Positions 24,729 to 34,452 of a DNA stretch of 46,051 bases are shown here, one piece after another. The stretch is taken from contig JBDKVB010000095.1 in the NCBI GenBank assembly GCA_039679385.1, positions 1-46,051 of the forward strand, read 5' to 3'. Below the pieces are notes generated by a model. It was not told the DNA's origin and searched no databases. It saw only the letters and a program-made list of their open reading frames with translations. Source of the DNA: Armatimonadia bacterium. GTDB taxonomy: Bacteria > Armatimonadota > Zipacnadia > Zipacnadales > JABUFB01. Position 1 is the first letter of the stretch, and each line of letters starts with the position of its first letter. Position numbers and translations under genes: made by a program.

Positions 24729-26714
24729 CTACCACCACTCACGGATGGCGGCCAGGACCTTCTCCGGTGTGAAGCCGAAGTGGTCGGCGAGGACCTTGTA
24801 GGGCGCGGACTCGCCGTAGCCCGTCATGCCGATCATCAGGCCGTCAAGCCCGATATAGCGTTCCCAGCCCTGGGCGATCCCAGCCTCGATGGCAACCCGG
24901 CGGCGGCACGCGGAGGGCAGGACACTCTCGCGGTAGGCCGCCTCCTGCTCTTCGAAGACTTCCCAGCTCATCAGGCTGATGGCACGTGCCTTGATGCCGT
25001 CTGCCTGCAGTGCCTGGGCGGCCTCAACGGCCAGCGCAGCTTCCGACCCGCTGCCGAGGATGATCAGCTCGGGTTCGCCCTCGCAGTCGACGGTGACATA
25101 GCAGCCGCGGAGCAGGTCCTTCATGTCCGCCGGACGCGGCAGGTTCTGAAGAGACTGGCGAGTGAGACAGAGGGCCGATGGGCCGGTCTTGCGGCTCAAG
25201 GCGATCGACCAGGCCGCTGCTGTCTCAGCGCCGTCGCCAGGACGCAGGACGGTGAGATTCGGGATGGCGCGGAGAGCGGCCACATGCTCCACCGGCTCGT
25301 GCGTCGGCCCGTCCTCACCTACAAAGATGCTGTCATGGGTGAACACCCAGACGGTCTGCAGATGGGAGAGCGCACCCACACGGATCGAGGGCCGCATGTA
25401 GTCGGAGAAGACCAGGAAGGTGCTGCCGTAGGGGATGAAAGCGCCATAGTAGGCCATACCGTTGCAGATGGCGCCCATGGCATGCTCGCGGATGCCGAAG
25501 TGCAGGTTGCGTCCGCTGAAGTCGGTGCGGCAGATGTCGCCTGCGCCCTTGATGAGCGTCTTGTTCGAGGGAGCCAGGTCGGCGGAGCCACCATACAGAG
25601 CCGGAACCTGCGCAGAGGCAATCTGCATGACCTTCCCGCCGTGGTTGCGGGTGGCGTCGGTGCTGTCGCCAACGGCTTCGAGCATCTTCTCGAACAGGTC
25701 TGCCGGCACTTCCTTACTCCACAGGGCCTTCCACTCGGCGGCCAGTTCCGGCGCAGAAGCCTTGAAGCCCGCGAACAGCTTCTGCCACTCGTCATAGGCC
25801 GGCTTGAGCGCTGCGGCGCGAGCGGTGAAGATCGCCCGCACCTCATCCGGAACGAGGAACCTGGCATCTGCAGGCCACCCGAGGTTGGCCTTGGTGGCCG
25901 CGAGCTCGTCGTCGCCCAGGGGCTCACCGTGCACACCGGAGGTATCCTGCTTGTTCGGGCTGCCCATGCCGATGTGGGTCTTGGTCAGGATGAGCGTCGG
26001 ACGCGCCTTGTCGGCCTGAGCGGCTTCAAGAGCAGCGGCGATCTGCGCATGGTCGTGGCCGTCGGCACGCAGCGTCTGCCAACCATAGGCCTCGAAGCGC
26101 TTCGCAACATCCTCGGTGAAGGCGAGTTCGGTGCTGCCCTCGATTGTGATGGCGTTGTCATCATAGAAGAAGATCAGGTTGCCAAGGCCCCAGTGACCGG
26201 CCAGGGAAGCCGCCTCGGAAGCAACGCCCTCCATCAGGTCGCCGTCGCTGCAGATGCCGTAGACATAGTGGTCGACCAGCCCGGCCTGTGTGGCGTTGAA
26301 CTTGGCCGCGAGGATCTTGCTCGCAAGGGCCATACCAACGCCGTTCGAGATGCCCTGACCGAGCGGTCCGGTGGTAGCCTCGACGCCCGGCGTGCGACCA
26401 AACTCGGGATGCCCCGGAGTCCGACTGCCAAGCTGCCGGAACTGCTGGAGGTCTTCCATCGACAGGTCATAGCCGGACAGGTGCAGCATACTGTACAGCA
26501 GCATCGACCCGTGACCTGCGGAGAGGACGAAGCGGTCCCGGTTGGGCCATTCCGGATCGGTCGGGTTGTACTTCAGGTAGCGGGTCCAGAGCACGTAGGC
26601 GACATCGGCCATGCCCATCGGCATTCCGGGATGGCCGGACTTGGCCTTCTGTACGCCATCGGCGGACAGCAGGCGGATAGTATTCACTGCGAGACGGTCG
26701 AGATCGCAAGCCAT
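24729..26714 (-). CDS. tkt: Transketolase
   Basis: 661 residues, full length. Thiamine diphosphate enzyme of the pentose phosphate pathway that exchanges two-carbon units between sugar phosphates. Motifs: SGHPGMPMGMADVAYVLW, HGSMLLYSMLHLSGYD, ATTGPLGQGISNGVGMAL, CSDGDLMEGVASEAASL (TPP motif), THIGMGSPNKQDT, IREHAMGAICNGM, DSIFVGEDGPTHEPVEH and the C-terminal GYGESAPYKVLADHFGFT. The long frame on the opposite strand is a shadow. It supplies precursors also used in Kdo synthesis. Confidence 0.97.
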   Translation of the reverse strand: MACDLDRLAVNTIRLLSADGVQKAKSGHPGMPMGMADVAYVLWTRYLKYNPTDPEWPNRDRFVLSAGHGSMLLYSMLHLSGYDLSMEDLQQFRQLGSRTPGHPEFGRTPGVEATTGPLGQGISNGVGMALASKILAAKFNATQAGLVDHYVYGICSDGDLMEGVASEAASLAGHWGLGNLIFFYDDNAITIEGSTELAFTEDVAKRFEAYGWQTLRADGHDHAQIAAALEAAQADKARPTLILTKTHIGMGSPNKQDTSGVHGEPLGDDELAATKANLGWPADARFLVPDEVRAIFTARAAALKPAYDEWQKLFAGFKASAPELAAEWKALWSKEVPADLFEKMLEAVGDSTDATRNHGGKVMQIASAQVPALYGGSADLAPSNKTLIKGAGDICRTDFSGRNLHFGIREHAMGAICNGMAYYGAFIPYGSTFLVFSDYMRPSIRVGALSHLQTVWVFTHDSIFVGEDGPTHEPVEHVAALRAIPNLTVLRPGDGAETAAAWSIALSRKTGPSALCLTRQSLQNLPRPADMKDLLRGCYVTVDCEGEPELIILGSGSEAALAVEAAQALQADGIKARAISLMSWEVFEEQEAAYRESVLPSACRRRVAIEAGIAQGWERYIGLDGLMIGMTGYGESAPYKVLADHFGFTPEKVLAAIREWW

Positions 26715-26894
26715 GGGTGACTCCTGAGGATACGGGTAAACGGAATAGACCGGTCCGTGTCACCAGACCGGCTGAAGATGGACCAGGCGATAGTGATCAG
26801 CGTAGCTCAAGGCTGAACCAGAAAGCTGTGCAGAGCGGAGCGCTCCGGCACCGGCCGCCCGACTCACGCCAAGGTCAAAGAATACACCTTCTGC

Positions 26895-26911
26895 GGGTTG
26901 CCTGCCAACCC
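26895..26911 (-). terminator. Hairpin directly after the flavodoxin-like gene
   Basis: GGGTTG-GCAGG-CAACCC on the minus strand starts two bases after the stop codon and is followed by a loose T-rich stretch (TATTCTTTG). A weak intrinsic terminator is the likeliest reading. Confidence 0.45.
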
Positions 26912-26912
26912 T

Positions 26913-27395
26913 TCAGGAGGCCTCTGCGGCCAGGGCACGGGCGAAGCCCCGCAGTTGCTCCCGGTCTGTCTCAGAGGCCACCGGCCCCACCCACAGGCTG
27001 AAGGGTACACCTGCCTTCACCACCGGGCCCGGTGACACGACTTCGCCTCCAGCATCAGCAAGGAACCCCTCGATGGAGTTCACCGTGCGACGTCCCCCGG
27101 CCCCACTGTGCACCGAGAAGGCCCCGACGCGCTTGCCCGCCAGTGACTCGCGTGGCAGCGACCGCAGGAAGCCCTCCACCGGACGTGCAATGCCGGTGCC
27201 CGCGCCCTTGATGGAGCCGGCATGGCATGGGCTGCCAATAGCGACGACCTCTGCCCCACTCAGGTCTGCATCGGCCTCCGTGCGCAGGTTCACTTGCGTG
27301 ACCTCGTGCCCGGCGGCCTGCAGAGCCTGGGCGATATCCTCAGCGGCCCGGCCCGTATGTCCAGTCTTGGTCCAGTAGACGATAACAGCCTTCAT
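26913..27395 (-). CDS. Flavodoxin-like protein
   Basis: About 160 residues. I start it at ATG 27395, which has GAGGTGA close upstream, rather than at the GTG nine bases earlier. The N-terminus MKAVIVYWTKTGHTGRAAED is the flavodoxin phosphate loop (T-x-T-G-x-T), and the flavin-contacting loop GSPCHAGSIKGAG follows. It carries electrons or acts as a flavin-dependent reductase in the cytoplasm; the partner is not evident. It is followed by a 198-base gap before transketolase. Confidence 0.86.
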   Translation of the reverse strand: MKAVIVYWTKTGHTGRAAEDIAQALQAAGHEVTQVNLRTEADADLSGAEVVAIGSPCHAGSIKGAGTGIARPVEGFLRSLPRESLAGKRVGAFSVHSGAGGRRTVNSIEGFLADAGGEVVSPGPVVKAGVPFSLWVGPVASETDREQLRGFARALAAEAS

Positions 27396-27534
27396 ACCGG
27401 TCACCTCATCCCTGCGTCAGTGAAGCCGAAGTTCCTCGCTCCCTGGCTTCCTTCCTGCTCGCTTGTCGCACGGAGGACCCGCGACGACCGGCCGCGAAAT
27501 GACCCACAGACCGCGAATCTGGGAGGGAGCCCCC

Positions 27535-29487
27535 ATGTCCGACACTGTGCCCAACTGGCATCGCAAAGCCTTCTTCGGACTGCACTACGACCTGCACCCG
27601 AACGAGAACGACACGGTTCTTGGTCGCGACACCTCGGAAGAGCACGTCCGCGAGGAGCTTCTCAAGGCCAAGCCGGACTTCGTGCAGTACGACTGCAAGG
27701 GCCATCCCGGGTACACCGGGTACCCGACGAAGGTCGGAACGCCTTCGCCGGGCATCAAGCGCGATGCCCTCAGGATCTGGCGCAAGGTAACCCGGGAGCT
27801 GGGAATCCCACTCTCCGTGCACTACTCCGGAACGTGGGACGGCGTCGCCCAGCAGCAGCATCCCGAGTGGGCACGCATGAAGGCCGACGGCACGCCCTGG
27901 GCCAACAGCCTCTGCGCGAACAAGGGGTATGCCGAGGGGCTCATGATCCCGCAGATGCTGGAGATCGTGCGCGAGTACGATGTAGACGGCTTCTGGGTCG
28001 ACGGTGAGAACTGGGCAGCCCAGATCTGCTGGTGCGACACCTGTCGGAAGCTCTTCACCGAGGAGACCGGCATCACCGAGATCCCGACGGAGCGCGGTCA
28101 GGCCCACTGGGAGGAGTGGCACGCCTTCCAGCGCCGCAGCTTTGAGCGCTACGTAACCCGCTACACCGAAGCCATCCACGAGCTGAAGCCGACCTGTCTG
28201 GTGTGCAGCAACTGGATGTACTCGGTGCGCCAGCCCGACGAGGTCGCAGCTCCGCTGGACTACCTCAGCGGCGACTTCACCCCTTCCTTCGGCACCGAGA
28301 CTGCGCTGATCTAGGGCAAGTTCCTCGACAGTCGGGGCCTGCCCTGGGACCTCATGGCGTGGTCCTTCCTGCGCGTCGGCGACAACCCCTGGACGACCAA
28401 GACCGTAGACCACCTGTGCCAGGAGTGCGCGGTCGTGATGGCCAACGGCGGCAGCGTCTTCATCTACGACGTGCCGCAACGCTCCGGACACGTCATCGGC
28501 TGGCACCAGGACATTCTAGCCCAAGTCGCCGCCTTCTGCCGCCGACGCAAGGCCGTCAGCCAGCATACAGAGTCCGTCCCCCAGGTGGCGCTGCTGCACA
28601 GCCAGAGTCACTACTACGCCTCGAACCAGGGCCTCTATGCCATGGGCTCGGCCCTGACCCCGGTCACGGGAGCATTGTTTGGGCTCCTGGAGAACCACTG
28701 GCACGTCGATGTTCTCAATGAAGATGCGCTTCTCCGCCGCCTGGAGGAGTACCCGGCAGTCGTCGTCGCCGAGCAGACGCATCTTCCGACGAAACTCGTG
28801 CAGGCCCTCGAACGTTACGTACAGGAGGGCGGGCATCTCGTGGTGAGCGGCGCGGAGACCTGTCAGGCCTTCCGGCGAATCCTGGGGGCCAAAAAGCGCG
28901 GCAACCTGCGGGAAGAGACGCTGTTCGTGGGAGTGGGAGACGAGTCCGTGCCCGTGACAGGTCCCTGGCAGCCGCTGCGGCCTGAGGAGGCCGGCGAAGT
29001 TCTGCCGCTGCTATCCGACCAGGAGCCCGAGCGCGACGGGCTTGGCTTGCCGGCGGCAATCTCGAATCGCGTCGGCAAGGGCACCGTGGTGGCGGTTCCC
29101 GGCCCGGTCTTCGCGGCGTATGGACGGGCAAGGTACCCGCGCCTTCGGGCGGTCATCGGGCGGATCATGAAGGCGGCCTTGAGCAAACCCCTGGTCGAGC
29201 TGAGCGGGCCTCCTTCGGTGCAGTTGTCGCTCCGGCGCAAGGGCAACCGCCTTCTGGTCCACCTGTACAACCTCGGAGCGGAGCCGACCCTGAGCCCGAC
29301 GGCGCACATGGTCGAATCGGTGCCTGCTGCGGGACCGCTGAAGCTGTCCCTGCAGTGCCCTTCAGAACCAAAGCAGGTCTCTCTGCAGCCCGGGAAGCAG
29401 AGCCTGGGATGGTCGTACAAGAACGGGAAGCTGCAGGTGGCCATCAGCAGTCTCCACATCCATGAGGTCCTAGTGGTTGAGCTCTGA
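27535..29487 (+). pseudogene. Glycoside hydrolase-like protein (fucosidase/galactosidase-type) interrupted by an in-frame TAG
   Basis: One continuous frame of 650 codons with a single stop, TAG at 28312-28314 (codon 260). ATG 27535 follows GGGAGGGAG. Residues 1 to about 330 look like a TIM-barrel hydrolase: GLHYDLHPNENDT, LSVHYSGTWDG, and VDGFWVDGENW, which resembles the nucleophile loop of alpha-L-fucosidases. The reading continues without frame change after the stop (GKFLDSRGLPWDLMAWSF) into a Rossmann-like domain similar to beta-galactosidase trimerisation domains and a C-terminal beta domain. GAG to TAG would explain the stop. The halves might be expressed separately, but 28354 has no good ribosome site. 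No signal peptide. Confidence 0.75.
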
Positions 29488-29538
29488 AGCATGGCCCCGG
29501 AGTAGCTACGAACTGCACCCTGGTAGGAGGTCGCAACT

Positions 29539-30918
29539 GTGAAGCCTGGTCGAAGGTACAACTATGCCGGTCTGCTGGTTCTGCTCCTGGCGCTGAGCGT
29601 CACGACGCTGTGCGCTGCTGCGCCACAGGTCTCCAGCCTGACCGTGACGGACACCGACGGCAACCCCCTGCCGGCACGGGTGACACTGACCCGTGTGGGC
29701 ACACCCACGCCGGATATCTACGTGTTCTTCACCGACCGCGGTGGCCTTTGTCGCGTGGATTCGTGCCCGGCCGGTGAAGCGACCGTCGAAGTCACCCACG
29801 GACCGGAGTGGAGCATCGAGACCTCGACCGTCGAGGTCGTACCGGGGTCAGCCGGGAAGCTGTCTGTGAAGCTGCAGCGTCTCTTCGATCTCAACGCCCA
29901 AGGGTACTTCGCAGGCGACGGTCACCTACACTCGACCGCCAGCGACGGCAAGCAGACGCCGGCAGAGGTCGCCTACCATTGCCGCTGCGAGGGCCTCAAC
30001 TGGGCCTTCCTCACTGACCACCGCGCGGTACGCGGACACGCTGAGTTCCTTGCGCAGGCAGCTCCGGGGTTTCTGCCCCTCGGCGGCCAGGAGGTCACGA
30101 CGAAGCTCGGCCACATCCTCGGCCTGGGCACCACCGCGGTCATCAGCGACAAGACGGATGAGGGCTCGGCGGACGTTGCACGGATCATGGGCGAGATCCA
30201 TCAGCAGGGCGGCATGGCGGTCATCGCTCACCCCATGACGCCGACCATGTCCTACACCCAGTGGGACGTCATGGACTTCGACGCGATCGAGATCCTCAAC
30301 GGGTCGCTTCCACCCTATCGCGGGCTCTTCGACTTTGTTCAGGCACGGACGCGCTGGCACCAGCTACTCAACGAGGGCAAGCGCGTCCCGGCGGTTGGCG
30401 ACTCCGACAACCACGACAACACCAACGGCATGGTCCGCGCAACGCTCAAGGACCCGGAGACGGCGCTGAAGAAGGAGCCCCGTCTCAACCTGTTGTGGAA
30501 CCTGCCGAATCGCGACGAGCTCCTGGTGCCCTGGGCGCTGAAGGGCCTCTACCCGGGCACCTATCGCACGTGTGCGAAGCTCTCCAACCTCGCACAGCCC
30601 GAGATCATGGGTGCGCTGAAGGCCGGGCGCAGCTTCGTGACCAACGGGCCGCTGCTGCTCGTAACTGTGGAGGGCACGGATCCGGGGAGTTTGGTCGAGG
30701 GCACTGAGGCGACCGTGAAGTACCAGGCCGTCTGCAACCGCGGGCTTGAGCGCCTCGACCTTGTGGTCGATGGCAAGGTCGCCAAGTCCTGCAGCCTGAC
30801 CGGCCTGACAGCATCGGGCGAGTTGACTGTGTCCTTGCAGGGCGCGCATTGGCTGACCGTCGAGTGCTACGGGAAGTGGCCGGAGTTCGCCACCACGAAC
30901 GCCTGGTACGTGAAGTGA
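29539..30918 (+). CDS. Secreted PHP-domain metal-dependent phosphoesterase-like protein (CehA/McbA type)
   Basis: 459 residues from GTG 29539, with GGAGG nine bases upstream. A signal peptide (YAGLLVLLLALSVTTLCAAA) precedes a short beta domain like carboxypeptidase-regulatory folds (residues about 30-115). The PHP metal motifs are then GDGHLHSTASDG, FLTDHRAV, GGQEVTTKLGHILGLG, AVIAHPM and VGDSDNHDN. A C-terminal beta domain ends the protein. CehA-type members hydrolyse esters or phosphate esters outside the cell. It follows the hydrolase-like gene by 51 bases, suggesting a common operon of extracellular or carbohydrate breakdown. Confidence 0.88.
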   Translation: MKPGRRYNYAGLLVLLLALSVTTLCAAAPQVSSLTVTDTDGNPLPARVTLTRVGTPTPDIYVFFTDRGGLCRVDSCPAGEATVEVTHGPEWSIETSTVEVVPGSAGKLSVKLQRLFDLNAQGYFAGDGHLHSTASDGKQTPAEVAYHCRCEGLNWAFLTDHRAVRGHAEFLAQAAPGFLPLGGQEVTTKLGHILGLGTTAVISDKTDEGSADVARIMGEIHQQGGMAVIAHPMTPTMSYTQWDVMDFDAIEILNGSLPPYRGLFDFVQARTRWHQLLNEGKRVPAVGDSDNHDNTNGMVRATLKDPETALKKEPRLNLLWNLPNRDELLVPWALKGLYPGTYRTCAKLSNLAQPEIMGALKAGRSFVTNGPLLLVTVEGTDPGSLVEGTEATVKYQAVCNRGLERLDLVVDGKVAKSCSLTGLTASGELTVSLQGAHWLTVECYGKWPEFATTNAWYVK

Positions 30919-30921
30919 GCC

Positions 30922-31593
30922 TCAGGCGAGGTGCTGGAGCTTGCCCGTCTCGATGTAGTGGACGCGCTCCACAACGTTGACGGTGTGGTCGCCGATCCGC
31001 TCGAGATAACGGGCCACCAGCAGCAGGTGCGTCCCCTGGAAGACAAGGCTGCCGTCGCGCTTCATGTGCTCCATGAGCTGGTTGCGCAGTCGCGTCCAGA
31101 GCTCGTCGACGGCCTTGTCCATCTCGGCTACCTGACGCGCAGCCTCCAGGTCGCGGTTCACGAAGCAGCGGATCGCGAGGTTGATCATGGCCTCCACCCG
31201 CTGGGCCATGAGGGGGATATCCTCCAGCGGGCAGAAGAAGGGTTCGGGACTGAGGCGCCGGGCGATCTTGGCGATGTCCTTGGCATAGTCGCCCATCCGC
31301 TCCAGGTCGGAGCCCATTCGCACTGCCCCGATGATCAGCCGCAGGTCTCGGGCAAGGGGCTGCTGAGTGGCCAGCAGTCGTGTGCTGACGGACTCGATCT
31401 CCAGGTCGAAGGCGTCGGCGACGTCATCGCTGCGTCGGACCTCCTCCGCCAACTCACGATCCTGCGTCACGAGGGCCTGCATGGCCCGTCCCAGCATGGC
31501 CTCGACAAAGGTGCCCATGCGCAGCACGGTGTCGGCTAGCTCGCCTAGTCTGCCTGCGAAGGCCGACCGGATCCCCTGCCCCTGTTCAGCCAT
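30922..31593 (-). CDS. phoU: Phosphate-specific transport system accessory protein PhoU
   Basis: 223 residues, the standard two-repeat helical PhoU. Both metal-binding signatures are present: first repeat RMGSDLERMGDYAKDIAKIA, second repeat VARYLERIGDHTVNVVERV. It links the Pst transporter to the PhoR sensor and keeps the phosphate regulon off when phosphate is plentiful. Its ATG shares one base with the pstB stop (TAATG), so it is translationally coupled. It is the last gene of the phosphate module. Confidence 0.95.
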   Translation of the reverse strand: MAEQGQGIRSAFAGRLGELADTVLRMGTFVEAMLGRAMQALVTQDRELAEEVRRSDDVADAFDLEIESVSTRLLATQQPLARDLRLIIGAVRMGSDLERMGDYAKDIAKIARRLSPEPFFCPLEDIPLMAQRVEAMINLAIRCFVNRDLEAARQVAEMDKAVDELWTRLRNQLMEHMKRDGSLVFQGTHLLLVARYLERIGDHTVNVVERVHYIETGKLQHLA

Positions 31594-32444
31594 TACCCGA
31601 ACCTTCCTCGGATGTAGTCTTCCGTTCGCGTGTCGGAGGGCGTCTCAAAGATCCGCACCGTATCGTCGAACTCGATGAGCTCGCCCATCAGGAAGAAGCC
31701 CGTCTTCTGTGACACGCGGGCCGCCTGGTACATGTTGTGTGTGACAATGACGACTGTGTATTGTTCCCGGAGCTGCATCATCAGCTCCTCAATGCGGTAG
31801 GTCGCGCCTGGGTCGAGGGCCGAGCAGGGCTCGTCCATCAGGATCACCTCGGGCTCGACGGCCATGACCCGCGCGATGCACAGGCGCTGCTGCTGGCCAC
31901 CCGAAAGTGAGAAGGCCGAAGCCCGCAGCTTGTCCTTCACCTCGTCCCACAGGGCTGCTCCCCGAAGTGTCCGCTCGACGATCTCCGCAAGCTCCGACCG
32001 GCTATGGGTGCCGTGCAGACGCGGTCCGTAGGCGATGTTGTCGAAGATTGACATCGGGAAGGGATTCGGCTGCTGGAACACCATCCCCACGCGCTTCCGC
32101 AGGGCAACTACGTCCACACGCCGGTCGTAGATATCCAGCCCATCCATGGAGATGGTGCCCTGGGTCCGGACACCGTCGATGACGTCGTTCATCCGGTTCA
32201 GGCAGCGCAGGAAGGTCGACTTGCCGCACCCCGAGGGGCCGATCAGCGCCGTTATCTCCCGGTTGGGAACCACCATGTTGATCCCCTTGAGCGCATGGAA
32301 CTTCCCGTAGTAGAGCTGCCAGTCCCGGACCTCGAACTTGCCCGGCCCCGAGGTGCCGGCCGGCTCTTCGGATTCAGTGACCACGCCCGCCGAGGGCGCT
32401 GGCTGCTCACTGGTTGTCCGTTTGTCGGAAAGCACTGCAGTCAT
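31593..32444 (-). CDS. pstB: Phosphate ABC transporter ATP-binding protein
   Basis: 283 residues. Walker [21 protein letters not shown], the Q-loop [10 protein letters not shown], signature [15 protein letters not shown] and Walker [14 protein letters not shown] are intact, and [11 protein letters not shown] is PstB-typical. An extra N-terminal stretch of about 35 residues (Ser/Pro/Glu-rich) precedes the normal start of the fold; a later start is possible, but no better codon is obvious. It lies three bases after pstA. Confidence 0.96.
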   Translation of the reverse strand: MTAVLSDKRTTSEQPAPSAGVVTESEEPAGTSGPGKFEVRDWQLYYGKFHALKGINMVVPNREITALIGPSGCGKSTFLRCLNRMNDVIDGVRTQGTISMDGLDIYDRRVDVVALRKRVGMVFQQPNPFPMSIFDNIAYGPRLHGTHSRSELAEIVERTLRGAALWDEVKDKLRASAFSLSGGQQQRLCIARVMAVEPEVILMDEPCSALDPGATYRIEELMMQLREQYTVVIVTHNMYQAARVSQKTGFFLMGELIEFDDTVRIFETPSDTRTEDYIRGRFG

Positions 32445-32447
32445 CCC

Positions 32448-33407
32448 TCAGTTCCTCTTCCTGCGTAGGTACGCACGCAAGGCGATCGCCACTGCGTTGA
32501 ACCCCAGGACCAGCGCCAGCAGGACCAGCGCGGTCCCCCACTTGGTCGACTCGGGAGCGTTTGGAAGCTGGGTCGAGATCGCGTAGAGGTGGTAGGGCAG
32601 CGCCATGAAGGGCTTCAGAAGCGCCTCCGCAGGCCCCGGCGTATGGGTAGCATAGAACACGGCTCCGGTGAGCAGGATCGGCGCCGTCTCTCCCGCTGCT
32701 CGTCCAACCGCCAGGATCAGGCCAGTGAGTATCCCCGGCAGAGCGTTCGGGAGGACGATGCGCCGGACCGTCTGCCACTTCGTGGCCCCAAGCGCCAGGC
32801 TCGCGTTGCGCTGATGCTGCGGGACCTGTCGGAGGGCCTCCTCAGTCGTCGTGATCACCATCGGCAGCACCAGCAGCGCAAGCGTGCCGGCTCCCGCCAG
32901 GAGACAGCTCGGGGTGGCCTGCTGCGGCGTGAGGTGCAGCCATCGGATCAGCGCGGGCATGACCACCATCACCAGCAGACCAAGCCCGAACAGCCCATGC
33001 ACGATCGACGGGACGCCTGCGAGGTTCATGATCGCCAGTCGGACGGCGCGGACCAGCGGGCCCTGACGTGCGTACTCGGTCAGGTACACAGCCCCCAGGA
33101 TGCCCACGGGAAGACTGAGCACTATCGTCACCAGGACCAGGTACAGCGAGCCAAGGATCGCCGGGAAGATACCACCGGCGGTCATTCCCTGCTCCGGCGC
33201 GGCAGTCAGGAACCGCCAGGATATCCCCGGCAGGCCCTTGCTCGCCACAAACCAGACCAGCAGGACTGCGGGCACGATGACTGCGACCGACACCAGCCAC
33301 ATCAGCGTGAAGGCCACTGCCTGCTGGACACGCTGCCGGTAGGCGCCCTGGTAGAGGCCCCGAGCGGCCGAACCCTCTGTCGCTTGCCTGCTAGCGCTGC
33401 TCGACAT
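32448..33407 (-). CDS. pstA: Phosphate ABC transporter permease PstA
   Basis: 319 residues from ATG 33407, which has AGGAG upstream; a GTG at 33428 is less likely. Six membrane helices, and the conserved permease loop RNASLALGATKWQTVRRIVLP. The segments GIFPAILGSLYLVLVTIVL, GVPSIVHGLFGLGLLV and GRAAGETAPILLTGA are typical of PstA. It overlaps the end of pstC by 17 bases. Forms the inner-membrane channel with PstC. Confidence 0.94.
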   Translation of the reverse strand: MSSSASRQATEGSAARGLYQGAYRQRVQQAVAFTLMWLVSVAVIVPAVLLVWFVASKGLPGISWRFLTAAPEQGMTAGGIFPAILGSLYLVLVTIVLSLPVGILGAVYLTEYARQGPLVRAVRLAIMNLAGVPSIVHGLFGLGLLVMVVMPALIRWLHLTPQQATPSCLLAGAGTLALLVLPMVITTTEEALRQVPQHQRNASLALGATKWQTVRRIVLPNALPGILTGLILAVGRAAGETAPILLTGAVFYATHTPGPAEALLKPFMALPYHLYAISTQLPNAPESTKWGTALVLLALVLGFNAVAIALRAYLRRKRN

Positions 33408-34341
33408 GCCTGCTCCTGTTGGTGACACAGTCGGCTGCCGTGTTGACCAGGAAGGTGATCGCGAAGAGCAGCAGGCCGATCATGAACAGCGCGTGGTAGT
33501 GCTCCGACCGGTGCGCAGTCTCCCCCATCTCCGCCGCGATGGTTGCAGTCATGGTGCGAACCGGCCGGAACAGCCCTCGCGTTAAGGAGGGCATGACCGG
33601 CGAGTTCCCGGTCACCATCAGCACCGTCATCGTCTCGCCAACGGCACGCCCGATGCCCAGCATGATGGCGGCGATGATGCCCGACTTCGCGGCAGGAAGG
33701 GTCACACCGATCAGCGTCTGCCAGGGAGTCGCACCGAGCGCCAGCGACCCCTCGCGGTAGGACCGAGGCACCGCCTTGATCGCATCCTCCGCGACGGAGA
33801 CGATGGTCGGCAGCGTCATGATGGACAGCATGACTGCCCCGGTGATCGCCGCCAGACCGGTCGGCATGTTCAGCGCGGTAGTCAGCCACTCGGGCCCGGG
33901 TATCGCCTTCGAGCCCGCCACGCACAGCGTCTTGATCCACGTGCCGACCAGCAGCAGACCGACGAAACCGAAGACAACCGAGGGGATGGCCGCGAGAAGC
34001 TCCACCACCGGCTTCACGATCTCACGCAGCCACCCGGGCGCTACTTCCGCCACGAAGGCCGCACAGGCGACCCCGGTGGGAATGGCGATCAGCACAGCCC
34101 CGACCGTCACCAGCAGGCTGCCCAGAATCAGCGGCAGTAGACCGAACTGGGGTGGCGTCGCCGTCGGGTTCCAGCTCGTCCCCCCGAGCAACTCCCCAAG
34201 GCTGGTGTTCTTGAGCACCGGCAGGGCGTCGCGGGTCAGGAAGAACAGGAGGAGAGCCACGAAGGCAATGGAGGCCATGCCACAGGCGTGGATGGCGACC
34301 TCGACAAGGGACTCCCATACTCGCTGGATTCGTCTCGACAT
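33391..34341 (-). CDS. pstC: Phosphate ABC transporter permease PstC
   Basis: 316 residues with six membrane helices. PstC hallmarks are FGLLPLILGSLLVTVGAVLI, PTGVACAAFVAEVAP, IPSVVFGFVGLLLVG, SLALGATPWQTLIGVTLPAA and GIGRAVGETMTVLMVTGN. The gene begins 111 bases after pstS; a hairpin in that gap probably gives separate mRNA levels for the binding protein and the membrane parts. Confidence 0.95.
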   Translation of the reverse strand: MSRRIQRVWESLVEVAIHACGMASIAFVALLLFFLTRDALPVLKNTSLGELLGGTSWNPTATPPQFGLLPLILGSLLVTVGAVLIAIPTGVACAAFVAEVAPGWLREIVKPVVELLAAIPSVVFGFVGLLLVGTWIKTLCVAGSKAIPGPEWLTTALNMPTGLAAITGAVMLSIMTLPTIVSVAEDAIKAVPRSYREGSLALGATPWQTLIGVTLPAAKSGIIAAIMLGIGRAVGETMTVLMVTGNSPVMPSLTRGLFRPVRTMTATIAAEMGETAHRSEHYHALFMIGLLLFAITFLVNTAADCVTNRSRHVEQR

Positions 34342-34416
34342 TCGGTCCCGCTCCGGTTGACTTGGGGCGGGGTCGGTGGTAGATCTCTGAGGGAGCGCCG
34401 ACCCCGTCCGGGGGAC

Positions 34417-34440
34417 ACAGGCGCAGAAGGGTGCGCCTGT
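34417..34440 (-). other. Intercistronic hairpin between pstS and pstC
   Basis: A perfect 9-bp stem (ACAGGCGCA and TGCGCCTGT) with a six-base loop lies in the 111-base pstS-pstC gap, close after the pstS stop. No T-run follows, so it looks more like a 3'-stabiliser or partial attenuator, which would let pstS be made in excess over the permeases. Confidence 0.6.
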
Positions 34441-34452
34441 CCTGTTGAGCCT

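Noticed and set aside
24780-26720. A 646-codon open frame on the plus strand opposite transketolase
   Set aside because: Shadow of a highly conserved gene in GC-rich DNA; no recognisable domain, and biased composition.
28312-28314. TAG recoding, for example as pyrrolysine or a reassigned sense codon
   Set aside because: At least nine genes in the window end in TAG (among them mreB, mreC, mreD, kdsA, kdsB, amrS), no insertion element is apparent, and hydrolases of this type are not known to use it.
27406-28506. A 366-codon minus-strand frame across the interrupted hydrolase gene, which might make the TAG irrelevant
   Set aside because: No ribosome site or domain; the plus-strand frame has hydrolase motifs on both sides of the stop.
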